From positions 79,988-143,987 of the forward strand of contig CAJOCL010000002.1 of assembly GCA_905233565.1 (NCBI GenBank): DNA of 64,000 nt, given 5' to 3'. A program made the position numbers and the translations under genes. Positions 24,853 to 33,757 of this stretch are shown piece after piece (within the stretch, counting starts at the first letter, position 1; every line of letters starts with the position of its first letter). This DNA comes from an uncultured Synergistales bacterium. Its GTDB lineage: Bacteria; Synergistota; Synergistia; Synergistales; Aminobacteriaceae. The notes beneath the pieces are model-generated. The model was not told the origin of the DNA. It saw only the letters and a list, made by a program, of their open reading frames with translations, and searched no databases.

Positions 24853-25659
24853 ATGCTTGGTGCTGTTGTCGGCGATATTATAGGAAGCCCGTACGAGCGC
24901 GACGGCATAAAAACGGTAGAATTTCCGTTATTCTCTGAAAAATCGCGTTTCACTGATGATACAGTAATGACGCTTGCAATAGCACGGGCATTAATGCAAT
25001 GTATGTTAAAACGCGGCGATCCAATAACAGAGGCAGAGTTCATAAAACAGATTAAATACTCAATGCGCAAGTTAGGGCGGAGATTTCCCCTTGCAGGTTA
25101 CGGGAGGTCTTTCAATCTATGGATTTACGCTAAATTCCCTCACCCTTACAAGAGCTGCGGAAACGGTTCGGCCATGCGCGTGTCGCCTGTGTCATGGGCT
25201 TTTGATGACTTGGAAACGGTCGAAAGATTCGCGGAACTCAGCGCGTCCGTAACACATAACCACCCTGAAGGCATAAAGGGCGCGTGTTCTGTTGCAGGCG
25301 CGGTCTTCCTTGCACGAACGGGACACGGAAAGGACGAAATCCGGGAATACGTAACGTCAAAATACGGCTATGATTTATCCCGTACAATTGACCAGATAAG
25401 GCCGGAATATGTTTTCAGTTCTTCCTGTCAAAATTCAGTCCCTGAAGCTATAACGGCCTTTCTTGAAGGTGAAAATTTCGAGGAAGTTATACGGCTTGCG
25501 GTCTCATTGGGCGGTGATTCTGATACTATCGCAGCGATTGCAGGATCAATAGCCGAGCCGTTTTTCGGGATACCGACACTGATGCAGGTTGAGGCATTCG
25601 AGAAGCTCAATCACTATCTGAAATATATCGTACAGAAATGGGAACAATGGAGGAATTGA
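24853..25659 (+). CDS. ADP-ribosylglycohydrolase family protein
   Basis: 268 residues. The di-magnesium-binding motifs of the family are present: GDIIGSPYE, SRFTDDTVMTLAIA near residue 36, and GGDSDTIAAIAGSIAEPFFG near 218, with GNGSAMRVSPVSW between. Members remove ADP-ribose from proteins or nucleic acids (DraG, ARH3-like); the target here is unknown, and no ADP-ribosyltransferase was found in the window. Cotranscribed with the DUF362 gene; ends before a terminator. Confidence 0.92.
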   Translation: MLGAVVGDIIGSPYERDGIKTVEFPLFSEKSRFTDDTVMTLAIARALMQCMLKRGDPITEAEFIKQIKYSMRKLGRRFPLAGYGRSFNLWIYAKFPHPYKSCGNGSAMRVSPVSWAFDDLETVERFAELSASVTHNHPEGIKGACSVAGAVFLARTGHGKDEIREYVTSKYGYDLSRTIDQIRPEYVFSSSCQNSVPEAITAFLEGENFEEVIRLAVSLGGDSDTIAAIAGSIAEPFFGIPTLMQVEAFEKLNHYLKYIVQKWEQWRN

Positions 25660-25667
25660 CAAAAATA

Positions 25668-25708
25668 GGACAGCTCAACAAATTTCAAGCCGTCCTGAAT
25701 TTTTTTGT
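25668..25708. terminator. Intrinsic terminator between convergent genes
   Basis: AGGACAGCT pairs imperfectly with AGCCGTCCT, followed on the plus strand by GAATTTTTTTG. It lies between the ends of the ADP-ribosylglycohydrolase and flavoprotein genes. Confidence 0.65.
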
Positions 25709-26377
25709 TTAATTTGATTTTGCCATTTCAGCAAGACGCCTGCCGAGATCATAGGCTTTCTTTAAGTCTTCAGGAAAAACCTTTTCCCTGTATTCGGCCT
25801 TTACCGGCTCGCTGAACATGCTGCAGTCATAGCGCGAATAATCGCTGAACTGATAAGTGTTATAGGCGCATAAAGTCTCGCAATGTCCGAGAACAAGGGC
25901 TGAAGCGTCAGAGTTTGGCTTCATGTATTCAGGATAATGAATCTTTGATGCTAAATCTTCAGGGCAGTTCATCGTGTAAATTATGCCTGAATATATCGTT
26001 TTGTCTATCGCTCTCGGCCTTGTTCCGTCAGGGTTGACATTGTAGCTCATTATCGGGAATAAAAGACGCTCAAGGAATGATCTGAACATCCCTGTAGGAT
26101 AGCTGAAATATATCGGGCTTCCCATTACTATTACATCACTGTTTAATGCTTTTTCAAGAACCGGCCTTAAATCATCACGGTATGCACATAAGCCGTTAGT
26201 CTTGTTGTTCTTGACTTTACAGGCGAAACACGAGACGCAGCCTTTGAATTTATAATCGTAAAGGTGAATTAATTCACATTCTGCCCCTGTGTCAGATGCC
26301 CCCTGCATGGCCTGTTCAAGCATTTTATGAGTGTTCCAGTTTTTTCGCGGCGAACCGTTCACAAATAATGCCTTCAT
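25709..26377 (-). CDS. Flavodoxin-fold NAD(P)H-dependent/iron-sulfur-flavoprotein-like oxidoreductase
   Basis: 222 residues. The FMN loop VNGSPRKNWNTHKMLEQA opens the protein, followed by CVSCFACK, a compact cysteine cluster like that of iron-sulfur flavoproteins of anaerobes, and SDVIVMGSPIYFSYPTGMFRSFLERL, the second flavin contact. It is probably an electron-transfer flavoprotein or FMN reductase in the cytoplasm. The CxxCxxC arrangement could bind a 4Fe-4S cluster, but a fourth ligand is uncertain. Monocistronic; GGGAG precedes the ATG. Confidence 0.85.
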   Translation of the reverse strand: MKALFVNGSPRKNWNTHKMLEQAMQGASDTGAECELIHLYDYKFKGCVSCFACKVKNNKTNGLCAYRDDLRPVLEKALNSDVIVMGSPIYFSYPTGMFRSFLERLLFPIMSYNVNPDGTRPRAIDKTIYSGIIYTMNCPEDLASKIHYPEYMKPNSDASALVLGHCETLCAYNTYQFSDYSRYDCSMFSEPVKAEYREKVFPEDLKKAYDLGRRLAEMAKSN

Positions 26378-26474
26378 AAAAATTATTTCTCCCTCTTGGA
26401 ATTGATTTTTTACATTTGTATTATACTATTATGCTTATGTTTAATATTTTCCGTAAAGGAGAATGGTAATTGTT

Positions 26475-27671
26475 ATGACATCGAAGATTTTCAAGGCTGA
26501 CTCACAGTACAAAGCGTTTATAATCTCGCTTGTAACGTTCGGCCTTTCATATGGTCTTTACAAGGCCATAATAGATAATTATCTGGCTGAAATAGTAAAT
26601 ATGTCCCAGTTCGACAGGGGGGTATCGGAATTTTTCAGGGAACTTCCAGGATTCCTTTTAGTGTTCGTCCTTGCAGTCCTGTATGAGTTTTCAGCCGAAA
26701 AAATTTTCAAGGCCGGCGCACTCGTCATGCTTTCAGGAATGATATTACAGTCAGTTGTCCCGCCTGAAAGATTCTGGGTTACGCTTGCAGTATTCACATA
26801 TTCGCTCGGTGAACATATGCAGTTCGGAATGAGAAGCACCCTTGCACTTGAATATTCAAAAGAAGGGCACGGAGGTGCAGCGCTTGGAATGCAGAACGCA
26901 GCCTATCAGTTCGGAACGCTGGCAGGATATATAGTAATTGCTGCAGTGTTCTTTTTATGGGGCGGAAAAACGTATCTTTATCATCATATTTTCAAAATCT
27001 CCTCGCTCATAATAGCAATAGGATTCATAATCTCAATAAAAATGAGGGGTGAAAGCAGGCACGAACATACTACGGGCAGATTTTACTTCAGGAAAAAATA
27101 TCACAAGTTCTACATGCTTGAAATTTTTTACGGCGCAAGAAAACAGATATTTTTCACATTCGGCCCTTATCTTCTTGTACTTTTCTACGGCGCGGGAGCA
27201 ATGGCAATCAGTATATTATTTGCACTGTCAGCAATAGCAACCTTCATATTCTCGCCCGTCGTCGGAAAAATAATAGACCGTTTCGGCTATAAAATCGTAA
27301 TGGTCATGGACACTTTGATATTAGTTATCGTATGTTTCTTTTACGGTTTTGCACATCATCTTTTCAGTATGCAGACGGCGTTTATAGTCTGCTGTCTGAA
27401 TTACATTCTTGACGCAGTAATTTCACTGGCTTCAATGGCCTCAAATGTATATGTTCAGGATTTGTCAGACACGCCCGAAGAGGTAAAAGCTACAATTTCA
27501 ACAGGAGTATCAGTCAATCATTTAATCACGATATTAATCGCATTATTCGGCGGATGGATCTGGCAGGTTATGGGGATTGAAACGCTGTTCATGCTGTCGG
27601 CGGCTTTCGGATTATGCAATAGTGCTTACGCCGCATGTATAGACGCTGAAAAAGACAGGCTGCGTGTTTAA
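26475..27671 (+). CDS. Major facilitator superfamily transporter
   Basis: About 398 residues with twelve predicted hydrophobic segments, starting TSKIFKADSQYKAFIISLVTFGL. AAGGAG lies 1 nt before the ORF-track ATG (26463) and 13 nt before the ATG at 26475, which is preferred. Charged loops after helix 2 and mid-protein (GESRHEHTTGRFYFRKKYHKFYM), plus a second-half KIIDRFGYKIVMVMDT, are MFS-like. The substrate cannot be inferred and no neighbour suggests one. Confidence 0.82.
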   Translation: MTSKIFKADSQYKAFIISLVTFGLSYGLYKAIIDNYLAEIVNMSQFDRGVSEFFRELPGFLLVFVLAVLYEFSAEKIFKAGALVMLSGMILQSVVPPERFWVTLAVFTYSLGEHMQFGMRSTLALEYSKEGHGGAALGMQNAAYQFGTLAGYIVIAAVFFLWGGKTYLYHHIFKISSLIIAIGFIISIKMRGESRHEHTTGRFYFRKKYHKFYMLEIFYGARKQIFFTFGPYLLVLFYGAGAMAISILFALSAIATFIFSPVVGKIIDRFGYKIVMVMDTLILVIVCFFYGFAHHLFSMQTAFIVCCLNYILDAVISLASMASNVYVQDLSDTPEEVKATISTGVSVNHLITILIALFGGWIWQVMGIETLFMLSAAFGLCNSAYAACIDAEKDRLRV

Positions 27672-27677
27672 GCCATA

Positions 27678-27718
27678 AAAAAACCCTCTGACTGAGAAGC
27701 CGGAGGGTTAATTATTTT
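27678..27718. terminator. Bidirectional intrinsic terminator
   Basis: AACCCTC pairs with GAGGGTT (27682-27709), flanked by an A-tract and by TTAATTATTTT; it serves the convergent MFS and lipoprotein genes. Confidence 0.75.
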
Positions 27719-27719
27719 C

Positions 27720-28295
27720 TTACCTGCAAGGAGGTCTTCTCGGCGGCATGCTTCTTGGCGGAACACGGACGGGCTGAGGCGGCCTGCGATAACCGCCCGG
27801 ATAACGGTGAGGCGGAGGGGGGCAGGGTCTGTATGCCGGCGGTTCTCTGTGCCTGCTTCCGCCGACGTTGTTATGAATAATCATTCCTGCAATAAGCCCT
27901 ATTATTCCTACGGCTATAATCGTGCCTGTAGGGTCGCTCTCGTCCTTTTTTACAACAGGAGGATCATTTTTGACTGGTGCAGGGGTTCTTCTTGCTGTCG
28001 AAACACGCGCACCCTCTGAGGCTTCGTCTAATAATGCCTGTCTCTGTTCGGGCGTAACTGAATCTGGTTCCTCAACAACAAGGCGCATTGCCGCTCTTCT
28101 GCATTCCCTGTTCATAGTTCCGCCGTTTACAAGCCAGCTTACACATGCCTGACGCTCTTCGGCCGTAAGTTTTGTAAAGGCTTCTGTACCTGAATATGCG
28201 ATCATTGCATCTCTTGCTAAAGAATTAGCACTTGCTGTACACGCTCCTATAGTGAGGACGATAAATAATGCCTGTAAAATAGCAATTTTTTTCAT
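27720..28295 (-). CDS. Putative lipoprotein with proline/arginine-rich tail
   Basis: 191 residues I do not recognise. The N-terminus MKKIAILQALFIVLTIGACTA is a signal peptide with a possible lipobox (IGAC). Residues about 25-75 are helical (LTAEERQACVSWLVNGG). A linker rich in Pro/Lys/Asp leads to a hydrophobic segment (GTIIAVGIIGLIAGMII, about 123-139). The last 50 residues are Pro/Arg/Tyr-rich (PPPPHRYPGGYRRPPQPVR). The inner helix plus basic tail may bind membrane or cell wall. A good Shine-Dalgarno and own terminator support a real gene. Confidence 0.7.
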   Translation of the reverse strand: MKKIAILQALFIVLTIGACTASANSLARDAMIAYSGTEAFTKLTAEERQACVSWLVNGGTMNRECRRAAMRLVVEEPDSVTPEQRQALLDEASEGARVSTARRTPAPVKNDPPVVKKDESDPTGTIIAVGIIGLIAGMIIHNNVGGSRHREPPAYRPCPPPPHRYPGGYRRPPQPVRVPPRSMPPRRPPCR

Positions 28296-28357
28296 CTTTT
28301 ATCCCGCCTTTCGTAATTTTTATCATGTAATAAAAATATCACTGACATGTATAGAGA

Positions 28358-28386
28358 TTGTGAATTTTCCATAATATAAATATAAT
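28358..28386 (+). promoter_or_regulatory. Promoter of the [FeFe] hydrogenase gene
   Basis: TTGTGA (28358-28363), 17 bp, TATAAT (28381-28386), about 48 nt upstream of the ATG. Confidence 0.55.
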
Positions 28387-28433
28387 AATTCTAATTCATA
28401 AAATCATTATATTTTCAAGGAGGCGTTTATATT

Positions 28434-29951
28434 ATGGGAATGAGGGGAATACATACATCAATCAATGACATACGCAGGGCAATATTCACGGAAGTTGCGA
28501 AACTGTCATATAACTACAAGCCCGGCGATTTGTCAGAAATGGAGCTTATACCGTACAGGGTAATACCCGGTGAAGTGTCGCATTACCGTGACAGCGTATT
28601 TCTTGAGCGCGCAATAGTCCGTGAAAGAATGAGGCTTGCTATGGGGCTTCCTTTGCGCAAAGCCTCAGAACATGCTCCTGTCTCAACAGGTGCTGAAGAA
28701 TGCGTCCACCCGGAAAAATACTATCAGCCCCCGTTAATCAACATAATAAAATTTGCATGTCATTCATGCCCTGATAATAAAGTCGTAATCACTGACCAGT
28801 GTCAGGGTTGTCTGGCACGGCCATGCTCTCAGGTCTGCCCGAAAGATGCAATATTTTTCGACAAAGGACAGGCGCATATTGACGAGACAAAATGCGTAAA
28901 GTGCGGAAAATGTATGGGAGTATGTCAGTACGGAGTAATTCTCAGAATGCAGAGGCCGTGCGCTCAGGCTTGCGGAATGAAGGCAATAATAACTGATGAG
29001 TTCGGACGCGCTGATATTGACCAGGAAAAATGCGTTTCCTGCGGAATGTGCCTGGCTAACTGCCCATTCGGTGCGATTGCCGATAAAGCTCAAATATTCC
29101 AGTGCATACAGGCAATAAAAAGTGAAACGCCCGTTTATGCTGCGATTGCCCCTGCGATTGCCGGACAGTTCGGGAAAACTTTGACGCCTGAAAAAATGCG
29201 GGCTGCTTTCAAGGCTTTAGGCTTTGAAGATGTCGTAGAAGTCGCTATCGGTGCTGACCTGTGTACGCTTCAGGAGGCCGAAGATTTTGTTAATGAAGTC
29301 CCCGAAAAACTGCCGTTCATGGGTACATCGTGCTGCCCTGCGTGGTCTGTAATGGCGAAGAAAGAATTCCCGCAGTTCGCAGAGTGCATAAGCATGGCTT
29401 TAACTCCTATGGTTCTGACAGGAAGGTTAATAAAGAAGGAACATCCTGACTGCAAAGTTGCATTTATCGGCCCTTGTGCAGCAAAGAAACTTGAGGCAAG
29501 CAGGAGGAGCGTAAGGAGCGATGTTGATTTTGTGCTTACGTTCGAGGAGGTCTTTGGAATGTTCGAGGCTAAAGAAGTAGATTTTGACTATCTTGAAAAA
29601 ATGCCCGTTCCTGACAATGCGAGTGCTGACGGACGGGGATTTGCCGTTTCGGGCGGGGTTGCTGAAGCTGTCGTGAACTGCATAAAGAAATTACATCCCG
29701 AAAGAGAAATCAACGTTGAACGCGCTGAGGGTCTGAATGACTGCCGTAAAATGCTCCTCATGGCAAGAGCCGGAAAACGCAACGGCTATCTTCTTGAGGG
29801 CATGGCATGTCCGGGAGGCTGCGTAGGGGGTGCCGGGACTGTTGAACTGATTAATCAGGCAGCAGGAGAAGTTGCAAAGATTAAACGGGTTTCAAAAAAG
29901 GCACATGCTTACGAGAGCGAATTCGAAAAGATACTGCCTGAACTTGATTAA
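28434..29951 (+). CDS. Monomeric [FeFe] hydrogenase, group B type
   Basis: 505 residues. Ferredoxin-like cysteine motifs (CVKCGKCMGVCQYG and CVSCGMCLANCPFG, plus CQGCLARPCSQVCP and CAQACGMKA) precede the H-cluster domain with TSCCPAW (P1), FIGPCAAKK (P2) and EGMACPGGCVGGAG (P3). All four H-cluster cysteines are present. TSCCPAW in place of TSCCPGW is typical of group B enzymes, thought to evolve H2 from reduced ferredoxin. No diaphorase subunits are adjacent and the HydEFG maturases are not in the window. A TTGTGA-17-TATAAT promoter and AGGAGG lie upstream. Confidence 0.94.
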   Translation: MGMRGIHTSINDIRRAIFTEVAKLSYNYKPGDLSEMELIPYRVIPGEVSHYRDSVFLERAIVRERMRLAMGLPLRKASEHAPVSTGAEECVHPEKYYQPPLINIIKFACHSCPDNKVVITDQCQGCLARPCSQVCPKDAIFFDKGQAHIDETKCVKCGKCMGVCQYGVILRMQRPCAQACGMKAIITDEFGRADIDQEKCVSCGMCLANCPFGAIADKAQIFQCIQAIKSETPVYAAIAPAIAGQFGKTLTPEKMRAAFKALGFEDVVEVAIGADLCTLQEAEDFVNEVPEKLPFMGTSCCPAWSVMAKKEFPQFAECISMALTPMVLTGRLIKKEHPDCKVAFIGPCAAKKLEASRRSVRSDVDFVLTFEEVFGMFEAKEVDFDYLEKMPVPDNASADGRGFAVSGGVAEAVVNCIKKLHPEREINVERAEGLNDCRKMLLMARAGKRNGYLLEGMACPGGCVGGAGTVELINQAAGEVAKIKRVSKKAHAYESEFEKILPELD

Positions 29952-30006
29952 TAGCATGATATAATTTTCAACAAATATAAATATCATAAAGGGGGATAAT
30001 TTCATA

Positions 30007-30546
30007 ATGGCAAACAAGTACGCGGGAACACAGACAGAAAAGAATCTGCAGGCGGCATTTGCAGGAGAGTCGCAGGCACGTAACAAGTACACATACTTTG
30101 CATCAACGGCAAAAAAAGAAGGATATGAGCAGATAGCGGCGATATTCCTTCACACGGCGGACAACGAAAAGGAACACGCGAAGATGTGGTTCAAGGAACT
30201 CGAAGGAATCGGCGACACGGCAGCTAACCTTAAGGCGGCGGCTGAGGGCGAGAACTACGAGTGGACAGACATGTACGAGGGCTTTGCCAAGACGGCAGAG
30301 GCTGAAGGGTTCAAGGCACTTGCGGCGAAATTCAGAATGGTAGCGGCAATTGAGAAGCACCACGAAGAGAGATACCGCGCATTGCTGAAGAACGTTGAGG
30401 CTCAGGAAGTTTTTGCTAAGAGCGAAGTTAAAGTCTGGGAGTGCAGGAACTGCGGACACATAATCGTAGGGACAAAGGCTCCGGAAATGTGCCCGGTATG
30501 CGCTCACCCGAAGGCTTATTTTGAAGTAAACGCTGAAAACTATTAG
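30007..30546 (+). CDS. rbr: Rubrerythrin
   Basis: 179 residues. The N-terminal four-helix diiron domain carries [27 protein letters not shown] and [11 protein letters not shown], supplying Glu/His ligands. The C-terminal rubredoxin-like domain has [10 protein letters not shown] and [13 protein letters not shown]. It reduces hydrogen peroxide in anaerobes using reduced rubredoxin or NADH-linked donors. Codon choice differs from the neighbours (mostly AAG, GAG, TAC, AAC), as expected for a highly expressed gene. A GGGGGA precedes the ATG. Confidence 0.97.
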   Translation: MANKYAGTQTEKNLQAAFAGESQARNKYTYFASTAKKEGYEQIAAIFLHTADNEKEHAKMWFKELEGIGDTAANLKAAAEGENYEWTDMYEGFAKTAEAEGFKALAAKFRMVAAIEKHHEERYRALLKNVEAQEVFAKSEVKVWECRNCGHIIVGTKAPEMCPVCAHPKAYFEVNAENY

Positions 30547-30555
30547 CAGTGAACA

Positions 30556-30587
30556 CACCCCCGCTTTAAGAAGTGGGGGCTTTTTAT
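30556..30587 (+). terminator. Intrinsic terminator after rubrerythrin
   Basis: CCCCCGCTT pairs with AAGTGGGGG (one G:T) around TAAG, followed by CTTTTTATT. Confidence 0.85.
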
Positions 30588-30713
30588 TCTGATGTCAATT
30601 ATTCCAAACCGTTTTTGTACCTTTTTTGTCAAGCTCCTTTCATTAAAGTTTATAAAAATTAAATCACTGATTATAGCTGTACCTCTAAGCTCTTTAGGAA
30701 TAAAGAGTCAACA

Positions 30714-30771
30714 ATTCACCATAATAAAATCTCCTTGAAGTTTGCTAAAATAGGTTTTTATTATGGTGAAT
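30714..30771. repeat. 16-bp perfect inverted repeat downstream of the C1 protease gene
   Basis: ATTCACCATAATAAAA (30714-30729) and TTTTATTATGGTGAAT (30756-30771) are exact complements around a 26-nt loop, and AGGAAT/ATTCCT recurs just outside each arm. On the minus strand the far arm contains AAGGAG...ATGGTGAATTGTTGA, a four-codon reading frame with a ribosome-binding site. It may be the protease transcript's 3' hairpin or a small transposable-element remnant. The rest of 30588-30796 shows no gene. Confidence 0.55.
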
Positions 30772-30796
30772 GATTCCTAATTTCTTTATTATGTCC

Positions 30797-32092
30797 TTAC
30801 AATCTTGAGATAGTGAATGCTTTTATGCAGACATTACTTTTGATATTGAAGCCGTCAGTCCAGTTTTTCCCATCATTTGAAAAATAACTCTCATTCTTAT
30901 TGACAACTGCATTCTCCGAATAACCTTCGTATTTCGTCTCAACAGGCATATATCCGCCCGAAAGTTTCAGGACAACAGAAAAATATTCCCCTTCATTCAT
31001 GTTAATCTGTTCAGGAAGGTTCACAGTATGATAGCCCGTAAATTCAAAGCTGCCTTTAACGCTTGAAATCATTTTCCCTGATATTGGGCTTTTAGGGGCT
31101 TTATTGCCGTTAGAATATATATATATTTCATAGCTTTCATTGTTTGAAGTTGTATAGAATGAAACTTCTTTGAGTTTTTCCCTTTTCCCTGAAATCCTGA
31201 AGACGTTCGCGCCGTATGAATATCTTATTCCCGTACAGTAACCCAGAGAATCATAGCCGTAATGCTTCAAGCGTTTATTATTGCGTTCGACAATGAAAGC
31301 CGTACCGCCGTAAGTGTGCTGATCGTATGACATCCAGAAATAGCCACCGTTAGAGCCGCGCATAGTCCCCCATGAATTTTTTACGAGCCATGCCCCGTTA
31401 TGTTCCGGCTTAGGGTAAAAGTTATCGCGCGAAAAATCATCGTCCCAGCCTGCCAATAAAACTATGTGATTTGTATCCCTGCCGTGTGAATTGTCAAAGT
31501 ATGTGTAATATTTCCCCTTAGTGTGATAACTGTTTACATCGCTGTACATGCTGACGAGAATAGCCCCGTGTTTCATGATTAATGATTTCTTTGACGAGTT
31601 GCCGAGTATCCCCGTACCTGAAAGAAAATAAGCATCTCTCAATCTCATTGAACGTCTGTAACTTTCAGGAGTTTTTGCTGACAGTTCTTTTTTTTCAGAA
31701 TAACTTAGATTTGTTGAGTATTTCAAATTTTTTTCATCCGTAGGGCCTGACAGTCTCGACATTAAAGCTACAGGCATGAAAGCATTTCCCTCAAGTCCGA
31801 GAATGCCGGATTTTATTCGTGACGTGAAATTTCTTGAATTATCAGGATCCCTGTAACAGTAAAAAGCAATCTGCATTTCTGAAAGATCCGGGAGCTTTCC
31901 GAGTTTTTGAGTGAGCCAGTTTGATTCCATTGCCCCGATCGCCGCGAACGCCCAGCACGGACCAGGTATACCCTGATTTTTAACGCTCGTTATTCTCCCG
32001 TAATCCCTCAAATCATATCTTGAAGGCAGCGCAGAGACTTTACTTTCAGCACTTATTAAGAGAAGAGCAATAATCATAAAAATTTTTTTCAT
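30797..32092 (-). CDS. Secreted C1 family (papain-like) peptidase with C-terminal lectin-like domain
   Basis: 431 residues. Signal peptide MKKIFMIIALLLISAESKVSA, then SRYDLRDYGRITSVKNQGIPGPCWAFAA with the oxyanion Gln and catalytic Cys (residue about 46), DTNHIVLLAGWDDDF with the catalytic His, and GAWLVKNSWGTMRGSNGGYFWMSY with the Asn. The region from about 290 (LKEVSFYTTSNNESYEIYIY) is a beta-rich lectin-like domain common in anaerobe C1 proteases. No prodomain of the classical type is seen. It is probably exported to the periplasm or outside. GGGGTG precedes the ATG. Confidence 0.92.
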   Translation of the reverse strand: MKKIFMIIALLLISAESKVSALPSRYDLRDYGRITSVKNQGIPGPCWAFAAIGAMESNWLTQKLGKLPDLSEMQIAFYCYRDPDNSRNFTSRIKSGILGLEGNAFMPVALMSRLSGPTDEKNLKYSTNLSYSEKKELSAKTPESYRRSMRLRDAYFLSGTGILGNSSKKSLIMKHGAILVSMYSDVNSYHTKGKYYTYFDNSHGRDTNHIVLLAGWDDDFSRDNFYPKPEHNGAWLVKNSWGTMRGSNGGYFWMSYDQHTYGGTAFIVERNNKRLKHYGYDSLGYCTGIRYSYGANVFRISGKREKLKEVSFYTTSNNESYEIYIYSNGNKAPKSPISGKMISSVKGSFEFTGYHTVNLPEQINMNEGEYFSVVLKLSGGYMPVETKYEGYSENAVVNKNESYFSNDGKNWTDGFNIKSNVCIKAFTISRL

Positions 32093-32137
32093 TATATAAT
32101 CACCCCGACAGAAATTATAACAAGGAGAGATTTATTT

Positions 32138-33448
32138 TTGAGAGCGTCATTATTTGCGAATAACGATGCCGAGCCTTTAGCAGCAAGAATGAGGCCGGAA
32201 ACACTCGAAGATTTCGCAGGTCAGGAACATTTAATCGCACCCGGAAAAATTCTGCGCCGTATCATCGACAGCGACAGAATACCGTCAATGATATTCTGGG
32301 GGCCTCCCGGTGTCGGCAAAACTACGCTGGCCGGAATAATAGCGCGTAAAACTCAGGCTGAGTTCATTAACTTTTCTGCCGTAGCAAGCGGAATAAAGGA
32401 AATCCGCGAAGTTATGAAACAGGCCGAATCCAATAGGAATTTCGGAACGCGTACAATTTTGTTTGTTGATGAGATTCACAGGTTCAACAAGGCTCAGCAG
32501 GACGCTTTTTTGCCGTTTGTCGAAAAAGGAAGCATTATATTAATCGGCGCAACTACTGAAAATCCATCGTTTGAAATTAACGGTGCTTTGTTGTCGCGCT
32601 GCAAAGTATTTGTCTTGAAAGCCCTGAACGCTGATGATATTGTCAAATTATTGAAACGGGGGTTAAACGTCCTCAACGCTTCCGCTGATGATGACATTCT
32701 CAGGGCAATCGCTAATTTTTCAAACGGCGATGCAAGGTCAGCACTTTCACTTCTTGAGATGACGGCGATAAATTCTGACGGAGGCAGTATAACCGCTGAA
32801 ATATTGGAGCAGTGTACGTCAAAAAAATCACTGCTTTATGATAAGAACGGCGAGGAACATTACAATTTGATTTCAGCACTTCACAAGTCTATGCGAAATT
32901 CCGATCCTGATGCGGCTGTCTACTGGCTTTCACGAATGCTTGAAGCTGGTGAAGACCCGTTATACATTGCGCGCCGTGTAGTGCGTTTTGCGAGTGAAGA
33001 TATAGGGCTGGCGGAACCGTCATCGCTCTCAATGGCCGTTGCCGCTTATCATGCCTGTCATTTTGTCGGAATGCCTGAATGTTCCGTTAATCTTGCTCAG
33101 GCCGTAATACACATGTCCATAGCCCCTAAGTCAAACGCAATAGACAAAGCCTACAGTTTAGCGCGTAATGATGCAGTCAAGGGCATGGCCGAACCTGTTC
33201 CGTTACATTTGAGGAACGCCCCGACAAAATTAATGAAAGAACTTGATTACGGGAAAGGTTACAAGTACGCTCATGATTTTGACGACAAAATTACTGACAT
33301 GGAATGTCTTCCCGAAAATCTGAAAGGCAGTGAATATTATTACCCTACTGAACAGGGAAGTGAAGTACATTACAAAAAACGTCTTGAAAGTATAAAGAAA
33401 TGGAAGGAAGAAGAAAGAAAAAAGAAAAGAAGAGAGGCTGAGAGCTAA
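32138..33448 (+). CDS. rarA: Replication-associated recombination protein A (RarA/MgsA)
   Basis: 436 residues, normal for the family. The N-terminal PLAARMRPETLEDFAGQEHL, Walker A WGPPGVGKTTLA at about 52, Walker B ILFVDEIHRFNKAQQDAFLP, sensor-1 IGATTENPSFE, and the C-terminal GEDPLYIARRVVRFASEDIGLAEP are RarA hallmarks. This AAA+ clamp-loader-like ATPase acts at stalled forks. The start is TTG at 32138 with AAGGAG upstream. The basic tail (KKWKEEERKKKRREAES) is charged. Its last 4 nt overlap the converging gene. Confidence 0.96.
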   Translation: MRASLFANNDAEPLAARMRPETLEDFAGQEHLIAPGKILRRIIDSDRIPSMIFWGPPGVGKTTLAGIIARKTQAEFINFSAVASGIKEIREVMKQAESNRNFGTRTILFVDEIHRFNKAQQDAFLPFVEKGSIILIGATTENPSFEINGALLSRCKVFVLKALNADDIVKLLKRGLNVLNASADDDILRAIANFSNGDARSALSLLEMTAINSDGGSITAEILEQCTSKKSLLYDKNGEEHYNLISALHKSMRNSDPDAAVYWLSRMLEAGEDPLYIARRVVRFASEDIGLAEPSSLSMAVAAYHACHFVGMPECSVNLAQAVIHMSIAPKSNAIDKAYSLARNDAVKGMAEPVPLHLRNAPTKLMKELDYGKGYKYAHDFDDKITDMECLPENLKGSEYYYPTEQGSEVHYKKRLESIKKWKEEERKKKRREAES

Positions 33449-33744
33449 GAATTTTTAATCCCCTTTCTTTTCAGCCATTCAGCCTCTGCAATATCTTTTT
33501 GTCTTTCACGTTGTTCTTGAACCTGACGTTCAGCGGCTCTCTTACGCTCGCTTATACGGCGAAGTTCCGCAGATTTTCGCATCATGTCGTTATGACCGTC
33601 CCACGCCTTCATAAGTGTGTTATGAGTACTGGCCTGAGCTGCCTCGAAAAAGTCCATTGCTTCTTCCTGAGTTTCGGGTATTTTCCGCTCCGTACCTGCC
33701 GGGAGTTCATCCCAAATACTGCCGTAACGTGAATCTATTTTCAT
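33445..33744 (-). CDS. Uncharacterised small charged coiled-coil protein
   Basis: 99 residues I do not recognise. After a short N-terminal part (MKIDSRYGSIWDELPAGTER) the rest is helical and highly charged (KSAELRRISERKRAAERQVQEQ), probably a coiled coil. No ribosome-binding site is visible; a TATAAT lies only about 6 nt upstream of the ATG on the minus strand, so the transcript might be leaderless or the gene may be read from upstream. The tail overlaps rarA by 4 nt. Confidence 0.5.
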   Translation of the reverse strand: MKIDSRYGSIWDELPAGTERKIPETQEEAMDFFEAAQASTHNTLMKAWDGHNDMMRKSAELRRISERKRAAERQVQEQRERQKDIAEAEWLKRKGIKNS

Positions 33745-33757
33745 AATTGATTATATT

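Noticed and set aside
30103-30558. Minus-strand ORF of 151 aa opposite rubrerythrin
   Set aside because: Exactly antisense to a well-conserved rubrerythrin with GC-ending codons, which naturally opens the complementary frame.
30556-30587. Hairpin after rubrerythrin as a possible IS605 end
   Set aside because: It resembles some IS200/IS605 right ends, but no transposase or left end is nearby and the T-tract makes an intrinsic terminator sufficient.
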